Both the position numbers and the translations under genes were made by a program. Below, piece after piece: positions 1-5,430 of a stretch of 13,237 bases of DNA. This stretch comes from Lentisphaeria bacterium UBA1784 (GTDB lineage Bacteria > Verrucomicrobiota > Lentisphaeria > Victivallales > Victivallaceae). The DNA lies in contig DCGG01000130.1 in assembly GCA_002315455.1 (NCBI GenBank), forward strand, positions 7,381 to 20,617, given 5' to 3'. Under the pieces are notes generated by a model. The model was given only the letters and a program-made list of their open reading frames with translations, did no database searches and was not told where the DNA came from. Position 1 is the first letter of the stretch. The number at the start of each line of letters is the position of its first letter.

Positions 1-1226
1 CCACCGCCCGCCTCGGCAACTACGGCGGAAACCTTCTGCTGGAGGACGGACGGCTTTTTCTGACCACCTACTGGGAGTGCTTCCGGCTGGGCGTGGACGA
101 CCTGCGCTACCTCTACACTCTGGAAGACGCCGTGGTCAAGCGGGAAACCTCCAACGATCCCGCCTGCAAAAAAGCGGTGGCCGATGCCAAAGGGCTTCTG
201 CAGAGGACCTGGAACGCCATCTGCCCCCAGAACGCCTATCTCCGGATGAACCTGATGCACCACCTCGAACTGGATGGCCGCCGGGCGGAACTGGCCAACG
301 CCATCTGCCGGCTGCTCGCCTTCCCGGAGAGCGATTCCGGGGCGGTCGCGCCTTCGGTCATCATCGATCCCAAGGGGAAGTATGATCCGCAGGTGCTGAA
401 CGGCGGTCCGAACCTCGTGGAACTGCCTCTGAAAAAATGGAAGCCCATCGCTAAAGAACTGACCATGACGGAGACCTCGAACGGTTTGGAACTCACCGTC
501 AAGGTGGATCACGACTTCGACGGCGAACCTTCCGGCAAGAAGGCGACGCCCGTCGGCTGGCCCCGCATTCAGGCGAACTTCAGAAAAGGACTGGACCTCA
601 ACGGATTTGCCTCGCTGGAGTTCGACCTCACCGTCCACTCCGACCGGGACGTGGAGAACGACTACATCTGGCCGCTTGTAGCGGCGGTAAAGGCTGGGAA
701 GAAGACCAGTTCCTTCCGCTTCAGCACCACGCTGGAACCGGACGTGAAGCATCACGTCCGCATCCCCGTCTCCGCCTTCGAGAGCATCGGCAACGAGGCG
801 CTGTCGCAGGTCAATGCGCTCCAGATCGTGATCTTCGAGGGGCAGTATCTCAACAAGATCACCCTGAACCTGAAGTTGGAAAATATCCGCCTCATCGGGT
901 ACAAAGCCCCCTCCGTCACGGAGATCGGCGTCCCGGAAGTGCTGGCGCTTCCGGTGCAGGGATTCTCGGTGCCGGTCAAAGTCGTCGGCAAAAAACCGGG
1001 CGAGACCGTTACCGCCCATTGCGTTCTGTGCCGCGCCGACGGCAAAACGGAGCAGAAGGTTGATCTGCCGGTGTTTCAGAACCGGGTCTTCTGCGGTTTC
1101 TCCGGCGCGGGCCTGAAGCCGGGGAAATACGCCGTCAAAATTTCGTTGACCGATGCAAAGGGCGTCGTCACTTCGGGACAGCAACGGGAATTTTCCGTGA
1201 TCTCCGGCCCAACACCGGCAAGATGA
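1..1226 (+). CDS. C-terminal part of a DUF4091/GH123-like glycosidase with beta-sandwich domains (5' partial)
   Basis: The reading frame is open from the left edge (first full codon at 3), so the gene starts outside the window; the GTG at 93 is an internal valine. About 407 residues are visible. Residues 10-75 carry GRLFLTTYWECFRLGVDDLR then YLYTLE, which resembles the end of the DUF4091/GH123-like barrel (pattern W-E-x-x-R-x-G-[IV]-D-D-x-R-Y-L). Residues about 137-302 look like a beta-sandwich, possibly carbohydrate-binding, module (alternating hydrophobic strands and a GWPRIQANF patch). Residues about 305-405 look like an Ig/MG2-type domain with KPGETV and LKPGKYAVKI turns. The likely role is an extracellular polysaccharide- or glycoconjugate-acting enzyme, but the catalytic part lies outside, so activity cannot be judged. 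The stop is 43 nt before the histidine phosphatase start, consistent with co-transcription. The DUF4091 assignment comes from motif memory and is moderately sure; that the gene is real is nearly certain. Confidence 0.72.
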   Translation, partial: TARLGNYGGNLLLEDGRLFLTTYWECFRLGVDDLRYLYTLEDAVVKRETSNDPACKKAVADAKGLLQRTWNAICPQNAYLRMNLMHHLELDGRRAELANAICRLLAFPESDSGAVAPSVIIDPKGKYDPQVLNGGPNLVELPLKKWKPIAKELTMTETSNGLELTVKVDHDFDGEPSGKKATPVGWPRIQANFRKGLDLNGFASLEFDLTVHSDRDVENDYIWPLVAAVKAGKKTSSFRFSTTLEPDVKHHVRIPVSAFESIGNEALSQVNALQIVIFEGQYLNKITLNLKLENIRLIGYKAPSVTEIGVPEVLALPVQGFSVPVKVVGKKPGETVTAHCVLCRADGKTEQKVDLPVFQNRVFCGFSGAGLKPGKYAVKISLTDAKGVVTSGQQREFSVISGPTPAR

Positions 1227-1254
1227 CGACATGATTTCAACCAGACTCAAACAT

Positions 1255-1260
1255 AAGGAG
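1255..1260 (+). promoter_or_regulatory. Ribosome binding site that decides the histidine phosphatase start
   Basis: AAGGAG sits 9 nt before the ATG at 1270. The earlier in-frame ATG at 1231 has no such site and would put a charged, non-signal stretch in front of a clear signal peptide, so 1270 is the start. Confidence 0.8.
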
Positions 1261-1269
1261 AGTACAAAG

Positions 1270-2094
1270 ATGTTCAGAAAGTTTTTGCCGGTATTACTGG
1301 CGGCGTTTCTCGCAGCGCCGCTCCTTGCGGAGACTCCGGTCCGGAGGATCTTCGTCACACGCCACGCCCAGCAGCCAGGGAAACCCGGCATCATCAAGGC
1401 GGACGTTCACGTGACCGATCTCGGTCTGGAACAGGCGGCGCTCCTCGGGAAATACCTCAAAATCAAGGATTTCAATGGTAAGATTTACGCTTCTCCTTAC
1501 CTGCGGACCGTGGAAACGGCAGTGTACGCAGGCAAGGAACTGGGCTGTAAAGTCTATCCTGACGCCCGGTTTCAGGAGCGGGTCGGCGACCACCGCAAGG
1601 GCAAGGACATTCCCAATACTCCGAATTTAAAGAAGGGGCACACCCTTGTCATGTTCCGGGAGCTTTTCCCCGACGGCATCGCGGAGGATGCAAAACTTGC
1701 GGATGACTGGCCGCTGTCGGAACCGGAGGACTACAAGACCACCCACTCCGCCCGGCTCATGAAGGGGCTGTCGGAAGCGATGAAGGAACAGCCGGCAGGG
1801 GACATCCTCATCGTCTCCCACGGCGGAGCATTGCTGGGATTCCGGGTCGGATTCGGGAAACTGGGCTGCAAGGTCCCCGATGACGTCCGGGGCTGGAACT
1901 GTGCCGTTTACACCTACGGCGTAGACAAGGACGGGAATTACTCCTTCCTCGACTACGCCATCGACTTCATCCCCGAGGAGAAGATCACCTCGAACTTCAA
2001 GTACAAGAACAATCCGAAGGCGCAGGAGGAGTTCCTGAAGGCAAAAGGCAAGAAAACCAAGAAAGCAAAAAAGGCGAAAAAGTCCGAAAACTGA
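1270..2094 (+). CDS. Secreted histidine phosphatase (phosphoglycerate mutase-like superfamily)
   Basis: This 274-residue protein begins with a signal peptide (MFRKFLPVLLAAFLAAPLLA, cleavage likely before E21), so it should act outside the cytoplasm. The superfamily fold is shown by FVTRHA with the phospho-accepting His at 32, by ASPYLRTVETA (the usual S-x-x-x-R-x-x-x-T-A arginine motif), by an acidic FQERVGD segment where the proton donor normally sits, and by LIVSHGG with the second catalytic His at 184. The classic RHG motif is RHA here. Members hydrolyse phosphomonoesters such as sugar phosphates or phytate; the substrate cannot be read from sequence. The C-terminus is an unusual Lys/Ala tail (KAKGKKTKKAKKAKKSEN). 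The gene lies between a glycosidase-like gene (43 nt upstream) and a metallophosphoesterase (15 nt downstream), suggesting a small operon for extracytoplasmic dephosphorylation. The family is confident; the role is inferred. Confidence 0.85.
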   Translation: MFRKFLPVLLAAFLAAPLLAETPVRRIFVTRHAQQPGKPGIIKADVHVTDLGLEQAALLGKYLKIKDFNGKIYASPYLRTVETAVYAGKELGCKVYPDARFQERVGDHRKGKDIPNTPNLKKGHTLVMFRELFPDGIAEDAKLADDWPLSEPEDYKTTHSARLMKGLSEAMKEQPAGDILIVSHGGALLGFRVGFGKLGCKVPDDVRGWNCAVYTYGVDKDGNYSFLDYAIDFIPEEKITSNFKYKNNPKAQEEFLKAKGKKTKKAKKAKKSEN

Positions 2095-2109
2095 TAAGGG
2101 GATCAGATC

Positions 2110-3135
2110 ATGAAACGTCCTTTTCTCATTGTGGCGGCGCTCCTGCTGAGTTTTGCCGTCTTTGCGGGCGAAGCCTACAGTTTCTACTTCATTTCCGACA
2201 CCCATCTGGGCGATCAGGCAAGTTACAACACGGAAAAGACCCAGGCGAACCCCTTCAAGACCAAAAAGAACACTGCCCGCGCCGACAAGTTCATGGGGAC
2301 CTTCGACGCCATGCTGAAGGACATGGCGGAGAAGAAGGGCACCGGCGTCAGGTTCCTGATTGAGGGCGGCGACCTGATCGAAGGCGCCTGCACCAGTGAA
2401 AAGGTCCACGAGGAGCAACTGCGCAAGTATCTGTACAAGGTCCGGAATGCGGTGGGCGTGCCCGTGTTCCCCGTCAACGGCAATCACGATGACTGGGGTC
2501 TTGGTGGACCGGAGGCCTTCCGACGAGTGACGTTCCCCTTCATCCGGGAGCAGATCGGTCACGAACTTGCCTCCGACAAGGCGGCTCACTACGTGGTCCG
2601 GCAGGCGGATGACGTCTACATCTTTGCCGACTATCACACCAATGGAAGCGACAGCAGCGGGTTCATTCTGAAGGAGTTGAAGGCGCTCAAGGTTGGGGAG
2701 GTGCGTTACGTTTTCGTGATCCTCCACCCGAACATCCTGCCCTTTGCGGGGGAGGCACGGGCCGCCATCCGGAACGAACTTGCCAAGCACAACGGCTTCG
2801 TCCTCTGCGGACACAGCCATGCGAATCAGGTCTATGTCTACGGGAAGGACGGCCGGACTGTGACACAGGTGACGGCAGGAACCTGCTTCGCCGCACCGAA
2901 CCAGCTCCGGGAGAAGCGGGATCAGGAGGCTTTTTTCAAATGGTTCATCGGTCACTACTGCAAGCGGAAGGGGACGGCGGAGGAAGTCCGGCGGGAGTAC
3001 ATCCCCTTCACGAAAGATTTTGTCACATTCGACGGGGCGGCCTATGCGCGTTTCGACCTCTCCGATGACGGAGTCGTCGTAAGTTTTCAGGCTTCCGACC
3101 TGACCCAGCCGCCCAAGAAAATCAGACTGCGGTAG
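2110..3135 (+). CDS. Secreted calcineurin-like metallophosphoesterase
   Basis: The gene starts at ATG 2110 after AAGGGG (2096-2101), 15 nt after the phosphatase stop. The 341-residue product has a signal peptide (residues 1-19, ending AVFA). The dinuclear-metal motif set is complete and in order: SDTHLGD (D30, H32), GGD (D88), GNHD (N125, H126, D127), ILHPN (H206) and CGHSH (H235, H237). Calcineurin-like phosphoesterases with this set hydrolyse phosphomono- or diesters using two metal ions, here presumably in the periplasm or outside the cell. The pairing with an exported histidine phosphatase suggests the two enzymes act in sequence, for example a diesterase followed by a monoesterase; this is inference. 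No lipobox or anchor is visible. The residue set gives no specific substrate, and 5'-nucleotidase or phosphodiesterase activity are both possible. Confidence 0.88.
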   Translation: MKRPFLIVAALLLSFAVFAGEAYSFYFISDTHLGDQASYNTEKTQANPFKTKKNTARADKFMGTFDAMLKDMAEKKGTGVRFLIEGGDLIEGACTSEKVHEEQLRKYLYKVRNAVGVPVFPVNGNHDDWGLGGPEAFRRVTFPFIREQIGHELASDKAAHYVVRQADDVYIFADYHTNGSDSSGFILKELKALKVGEVRYVFVILHPNILPFAGEARAAIRNELAKHNGFVLCGHSHANQVYVYGKDGRTVTQVTAGTCFAAPNQLREKRDQEAFFKWFIGHYCKRKGTAEEVRREYIPFTKDFVTFDGAAYARFDLSDDGVVVSFQASDLTQPPKKIRLR

Positions 3136-3154
3136 CGGGAAGCCGGATATCCGT

Positions 3155-3224
3155 CCGGTCGCGGAGAAGCCCGGTCCACGTGACGGCGGGGAAATAACGG
3201 ATTTTTCCCTTCTCCGCGTTCCGG
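3155..3224 (+). repeat. Long-arm inverted repeat after the phosphatase operon, possible terminator or mRNA-end hairpin
   Basis: A perfect 10-bp inverted repeat, CGCGGAGAAG (3160-3169) and CTTCTCCGCG (3209-3218), is flanked outside by CCGG on both sides (3155-3158, 3221-3224). Inside it lies GGGAAA/TTTCCC (3189-3194, 3204-3209, sharing one base with the outer arm). It begins 20 nt after the metallophosphoesterase stop. No long T tract follows (only AATTTT), so intrinsic termination is uncertain; protection of the 3' end of the mRNA is equally possible. A separate 10-bp palindrome CGGATATCCG lies at 3144-3153. Confidence 0.5.
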
Positions 3225-3268
3225 ATCGGGAATTTTGCCGAAAAACAGAAAATACGCCGGCAGTTTTC

Positions 3269-3297
3269 TTGCTTTTTCCGTATGCCTATGCTATATT
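3269..3297 (+). promoter_or_regulatory. Sigma70-type promoter of the tRNA-Glu gene
   Basis: TTGCTT (3269-3274) and TATATT (3292-3297) are separated by 17 bp, in an AT-rich patch of an otherwise GC-rich sequence. The predicted transcript start is near 3304, about 15 nt before the mature tRNA 5' end, which suits a tRNA promoter. Confidence 0.7.
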
Positions 3298-3302
3298 AGG
3301 AA

Positions 3303-3316
3303 ATGTCATCTGACAT
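3303..3316. repeat. 14-bp dyad at the tRNA transcript start
   Basis: ATGTCA-TC-TGACAT is a perfect 6-bp dyad with a 2-bp centre, 5 bp after the -10 box and ending 2 nt before the tRNA. In DNA it could be an operator at +1. In RNA the 2-nt centre is too tight for a full hairpin. Function unknown. Confidence 0.5.
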
Positions 3317-3318
3317 GC

Positions 3319-3394
3319 GTCTTCATCGTCTAGAGGCCTAGGACACCGGGTTTTCATCCCGGCAACACGGGTTCGAATCCCGTTGAAGATGCCA
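3319..3394 (+). tRNA. tRNA-Glu (anticodon TTC)
   Basis: The 76-nt cloverleaf can be drawn by eye. The 7-bp acceptor stem is GTCTTCA with TGAAGAT (first pair G-U). The D arm is GTCTAGAGGCCTAGGAC. The anticodon stem CCGGG/CCCGG encloses the loop TTTTCAT with anticodon TTC at 3353-3355. The T arm is ACGGG-TTCGAAT-CCCGT, the discriminator is G, and CCA is encoded. The D and T arms closely resemble those of Escherichia coli tRNA-Glu. A T7 run (3395-3401) follows directly and may help end transcription. It decodes GAA/GAG, and the glutamyl-tRNA may also feed tetrapyrrole synthesis if that route exists here. Confidence 0.97.
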
Positions 3395-3470
3395 TTTTTT
3401 TGCCCTTTTTGCGGAAGTGCGAGCTGAAAAGCGCACGAAAATGATAGAAATATCAGAAAGACAGTACGAC

Positions 3471-3516
3471 AAAAAGTATGCAAACAGGCATGCGAAAAAC
3501 TCATTGATGCCTGTTT
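3471..3516 (-). terminator. Rho-independent-type terminator of the PHP-TRIC operon
   Basis: On the minus strand a perfect 10-bp stem, AAACAGGCAT (3516-3507) and ATGCCTGTTT (3491-3482), encloses a 15-nt loop, and six nt later comes a T5 run (complement of 3471-3475). The hairpin starts inside the TRIC gene's TGA stop (3518-3516). The spacing of the T run is slightly loose, so efficiency is uncertain. Confidence 0.6.
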
Positions 3517-4160
3517 CAGCGGCGGGATGACGTTTTGCCGCGAGCATTTCTCCAGGTAGCGATCTGAACGCTTGGAAGTTTGATGCGGAAATAGATTGCA
3601 AGCAGCCGCAGGACCATGGTGAAAACGCTCACGCACAAAAACTGCGACAGCAGTTCCATCTGCCGGGTACAGAGAAAGAGCAATCCGCCCAGCAGGGACG
3701 CCGTGGCGTAGAAGTCCGACCGCAACACCACAGGGATGTGACCGAGAAGCATATCCCTGACGACCCCTCCTCCCACCGCGGTGATGGTCCCGCAGAAGAT
3801 GATGCCGAGGGGATTCAGACCGCAGCGCTCCGCCACGTCCGCCCCGATGAAGGTGAACACCCCCAGCCCCACCGCATCGCAGATCTTGATGATGTTGCGG
3901 AAACGCATCCAGTAGCGGGCGGAGCAGAACACCAGCACCGCGCATCCTACGCAGAGCAACAGATAGACCGGCATCCGCAGCGCCATCACGGGAGTCCGCC
4001 CCACCATGGTGTCCCGGAGAATCCCGCCGCCGACCCCGACGCTGCAGGCGAGGACGATCACCCCCAGCAGATCCAGATGTTTCTTGATGGCGGCCATGGC
4101 TCCGGAGACGGCGAAGATCCCGGTCCCGAAGAGATCGAAGTAGTAGATGAACTGGTTCAT
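3516..4160 (-). CDS. TRIC/UPF0126 family membrane protein (YicG-like)
   Basis: This 214-residue, strongly hydrophobic protein of about seven helices has two homologous halves. Residues 9-57 (DLFGTGIFAVSGA ... GVGGGILRDTMVGRTP) are repeated at 95-143 (DAVGLGVFTFIGA ... VGGGVVRDMLLGHIP), with GGG-x-x-R-D motifs at 44-50 and 130-136. This internal duplication and length are typical of the UPF0126/TRIC family, whose studied members are trimeric cation (K+) channels of the inner membrane; the bacterial role is mostly uncharacterised. The start is ATG 4160 because GGAGG lies 6 nt before it. A TTG at 4190 would add ten charged residues and lacks a site. The gene follows the PHP gene by 38 nt on the same strand, with no terminator seen between, and ends in a hairpin. 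The C-terminal 20 residues are basic. Confidence 0.9.
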   Translation of the reverse strand: MNQFIYYFDLFGTGIFAVSGAMAAIKKHLDLLGVIVLACSVGVGGGILRDTMVGRTPVMALRMPVYLLLCVGCAVLVFCSARYWMRFRNIIKICDAVGLGVFTFIGADVAERCGLNPLGIIFCGTITAVGGGVVRDMLLGHIPVVLRSDFYATASLLGGLLFLCTRQMELLSQFLCVSVFTMVLRLLAIYFRIKLPSVQIATWRNARGKTSSRR

Positions 4161-4166
4161 GAAGTT

Positions 4167-4171
4167 CCTCC
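4167..4171 (-). promoter_or_regulatory. Ribosome binding site that decides the TRIC gene start
   Basis: On the minus strand GGAGG is followed by AACTTC and ATG (4160-4158). This makes the ATG preferable to the upstream in-frame TTG at 4190. Confidence 0.8.
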
Positions 4172-4198
4172 GTGAGATCTTCCTGCGCAAGACCTCTG

Positions 4199-5098
4199 CT
4201 ATTTCAGATTGCGGGGCAGATCGAAATCCGCCTCCGTGAAGCCGTATTCCTTCAGCAGGGCATTCATGGCGAGCACCCAGTCGCCCCGGTATTTCGCGCC
4301 GTGCAGATCGGTGCCGTGGGAGAATTTCACGCCCATCTCCCGCCAGTTGGCGTAATGCTCCATCAGGAAGTGCAGAGCCTTCTCCGAAACGCCGCCGCTA
4401 CCGAGGAGCCAGCCGGAGTTGATCTCCGCCAGTTTCTTCTCCTGCACGAGAAGCTTCCCCAGCTCGTCCCAGTACTCCTGTGGAATCATCCAGTAGACGT
4501 CCTCGTTCTTGGATTCATGGGTCACAATGGACCAGCCGCTCCAGGAGGGCAACGCCCACCACGGATGCGCGAGAATGTCCACGCGCTTGTGCCGGATCAG
4601 AAACTGCATCTGATCGAAGTAGTCGTCGATCATAGGCTTGGGCGACTGGTCGGTGTAGTTCGGTTTGTGGACGCCGCCGATGAGGTATTCGATGCCGAGG
4701 GCTTTGATCTCCTCGTCGGAGATGTCGATGCAGAGCGGACCGCCAGCCGGACCACCGTACATGACTCCGTCGATGGGAGTCATGGTGCGGAAAGGGATCC
4801 CCTGAAGTTCCACGGTGAAGCAGGAGGTATAGTCCCGCCGGGCGATCTTGTCGCACTCCCACTGGGTCGCGCAGGAGATCTCCAAGCCGAAATGAAACCC
4901 GGGGACCGGTCCCTGCTCCAGAAACTCCTTCCGGGCGATCACGATATCCGGAAGGTTGAACCGGGTATGCAGATGGTCGGAGATGCCGATGTGCTTCATC
5001 CCTGCGGCTTTTCCGCCTTCGAGGACGTCCTTCAGCAGGGCACAGGCGGAATCACAGGAACAATGGGTGTGAATGTGCAGATCGGCGTCAAGTCTCAT
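4199..5098 (-). CDS. PHP-domain metal-dependent phosphoesterase
   Basis: The 299-residue protein has no signal peptide, so it should be cytoplasmic. The PHP-type metal ligands are all visible in order: H8 and H10 (DLHIHTHCS), D41-H42 (GISDHLH), E73 (GLEIS), H144 (GGVHKP), H178 (ILAHPWW), and D264 and H266 (GTDLHG). PHP enzymes include histidinol phosphatase, tRNA/DNA repair nucleases and polymerase-linked exonucleases, and use a trinuclear metal site. Length and lack of polymerase or PolX domains suggest a stand-alone phosphatase, histidinol-phosphatase-like at most; no other his genes are nearby, so HisK is not claimed. The start ATG 5098 is preceded by AAGGAG with 8-nt spacing. It is the first gene of a two-gene operon with the TRIC gene and has its own promoter. 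The insertion at residues 85-135 (Gly/Pro-rich GGPAGGP) lies between ligands. Confidence 0.88.
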   Translation of the reverse strand: MRLDADLHIHTHCSCDSACALLKDVLEGGKAAGMKHIGISDHLHTRFNLPDIVIARKEFLEQGPVPGFHFGLEISCATQWECDKIARRDYTSCFTVELQGIPFRTMTPIDGVMYGGPAGGPLCIDISDEEIKALGIEYLIGGVHKPNYTDQSPKPMIDDYFDQMQFLIRHKRVDILAHPWWALPSWSGWSIVTHESKNEDVYWMIPQEYWDELGKLLVQEKKLAEINSGWLLGSGGVSEKALHFLMEHYANWREMGVKFSHGTDLHGAKYRGDWVLAMNALLKEYGFTEADFDLPRNLK

Positions 5099-5145
5099 GG
5101 GACCATCTCCTTCTCAAAGGGATTGCAAGTACGATTACACCATCT

Positions 5146-5174
5146 AAAATATCTTGCGGCAGCCGAACTGTCAA
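5146..5174 (-). promoter_or_regulatory. Near-consensus promoter of the PHP-TRIC operon
   Basis: Read on the minus strand, TTGACA (5174-5169) is separated by exactly 17 bp from TATTTT (5151-5146). The predicted start is near 5139, giving a leader of about 40 nt before ATG 5098. The perfect -35 box suggests constitutive, fairly strong expression. Confidence 0.75.
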
Positions 5175-5288
5175 GCCGGTTTCTCGACGACGGGGACTTT
5201 TTTCGGTTTTTAACAGGGATGGCGCTGTAATCACCGACAGTACAGACGCAGGGGATGCCATCCCCGCAATGCACGGCATTCTGATCAC

Positions 5289-5340
5289 AATACGCTGATT
5301 TTTCACCGGAACACACTTGAAAAATCACGATCATCGTATT
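5289..5340. repeat. 10-bp inverted repeat with outer arms over the nitroreductase -35 region
   Basis: TGATTTTTCA (5296-5305) and TGAAAAATCA (5318-5327) are perfect inverted repeats, 22 bp centre to centre (about two helical turns). An outer pair AATACG (5289-5294) and CGTATT (5335-5340) is also complementary. The right arm overlaps the TTGAAA -35 box of the downstream promoter. This looks like an operator for a dimeric regulator. A cruciform or terminator-like hairpin is an alternative, though no T run follows. Confidence 0.55.
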
Positions 5341-5345
5341 AGATT
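5317..5345 (+). promoter_or_regulatory. Probable promoter of the nitroreductase gene
   Basis: TTGAAA (5317-5322) is spaced 17 bp from TAGATT (5340-5345), giving a start near 5352 and a leader of about 80 nt. The -10 box matches consensus at four of six positions only, so it is weaker than the divergent PHP promoter and may need activation or be repressed at the overlapping inverted repeat. Confidence 0.5.
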
Positions 5346-5364
5346 AGAATGCAGACGGACTGCA

Positions 5365-5400
5365 CGTTTCCGCTCCGGGCCCATCCTCGGACCGGAAACG
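5365..5400 (+). promoter_or_regulatory. Leader RNA hairpin upstream of the nitroreductase
   Basis: CGTTTCCG (5365-5372) pairs perfectly with CGGAAACG (5393-5400). After a single C-C mismatch, TCCG (5374-5377) pairs with CGGA (5388-5391), leaving a 10-nt loop. It lies between the predicted transcript start and the AAGGAGG site (5417-5423), which it does not cover. No known riboswitch consensus was recognised. Confidence 0.5.
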
Positions 5401-5430
5401 CAAAAACATACGCTTTAAGGAGGCGCGACG

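Noticed and set aside
1231..1269. Upstream ATG for the histidine phosphatase
   Set aside because: It adds 13 charged residues before a clear signal peptide and lacks a ribosome binding site; AAGGAG fits ATG 1270.
2067..2073. In-frame slippery heptamer A-AAA-AAG near the end of the histidine phosphatase gene
   Set aside because: A -1 slip would run out of frame into the next gene with no sensible product, and no stimulatory structure or upstream Shine-Dalgarno was seen. The A-rich run is explained by Lys codons.
1627..2955. Long antisense open frame (442 codons) over the two phosphatase genes
   Set aside because: The plus strand here has two genes with signal peptides, ribosome binding sites and complete catalytic motifs. 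The antisense frame has no site at its start and no recognisable domain; long shadow frames are common in GC-rich coding DNA.
3402..3470. Possible small RNA or short gene between the tRNA and the TRIC terminator
   Set aside because: Only a weak GTGCG/CGCAC hairpin (3417-3436) is visible, with no promoter or T run of its own.
4172..5230. Plus-strand open frame of 352 codons opposite the PHP gene
   Set aside because: The minus strand encodes all PHP metal ligands and has promoter and ribosome binding site. The plus frame has low-complexity, motif-free translation.
5346..5430. Possible FMN riboswitch before the flavoprotein gene
   Set aside because: The leader is too short and only one hairpin is visible; the multi-helix junction and conserved blocks of the FMN element are absent.
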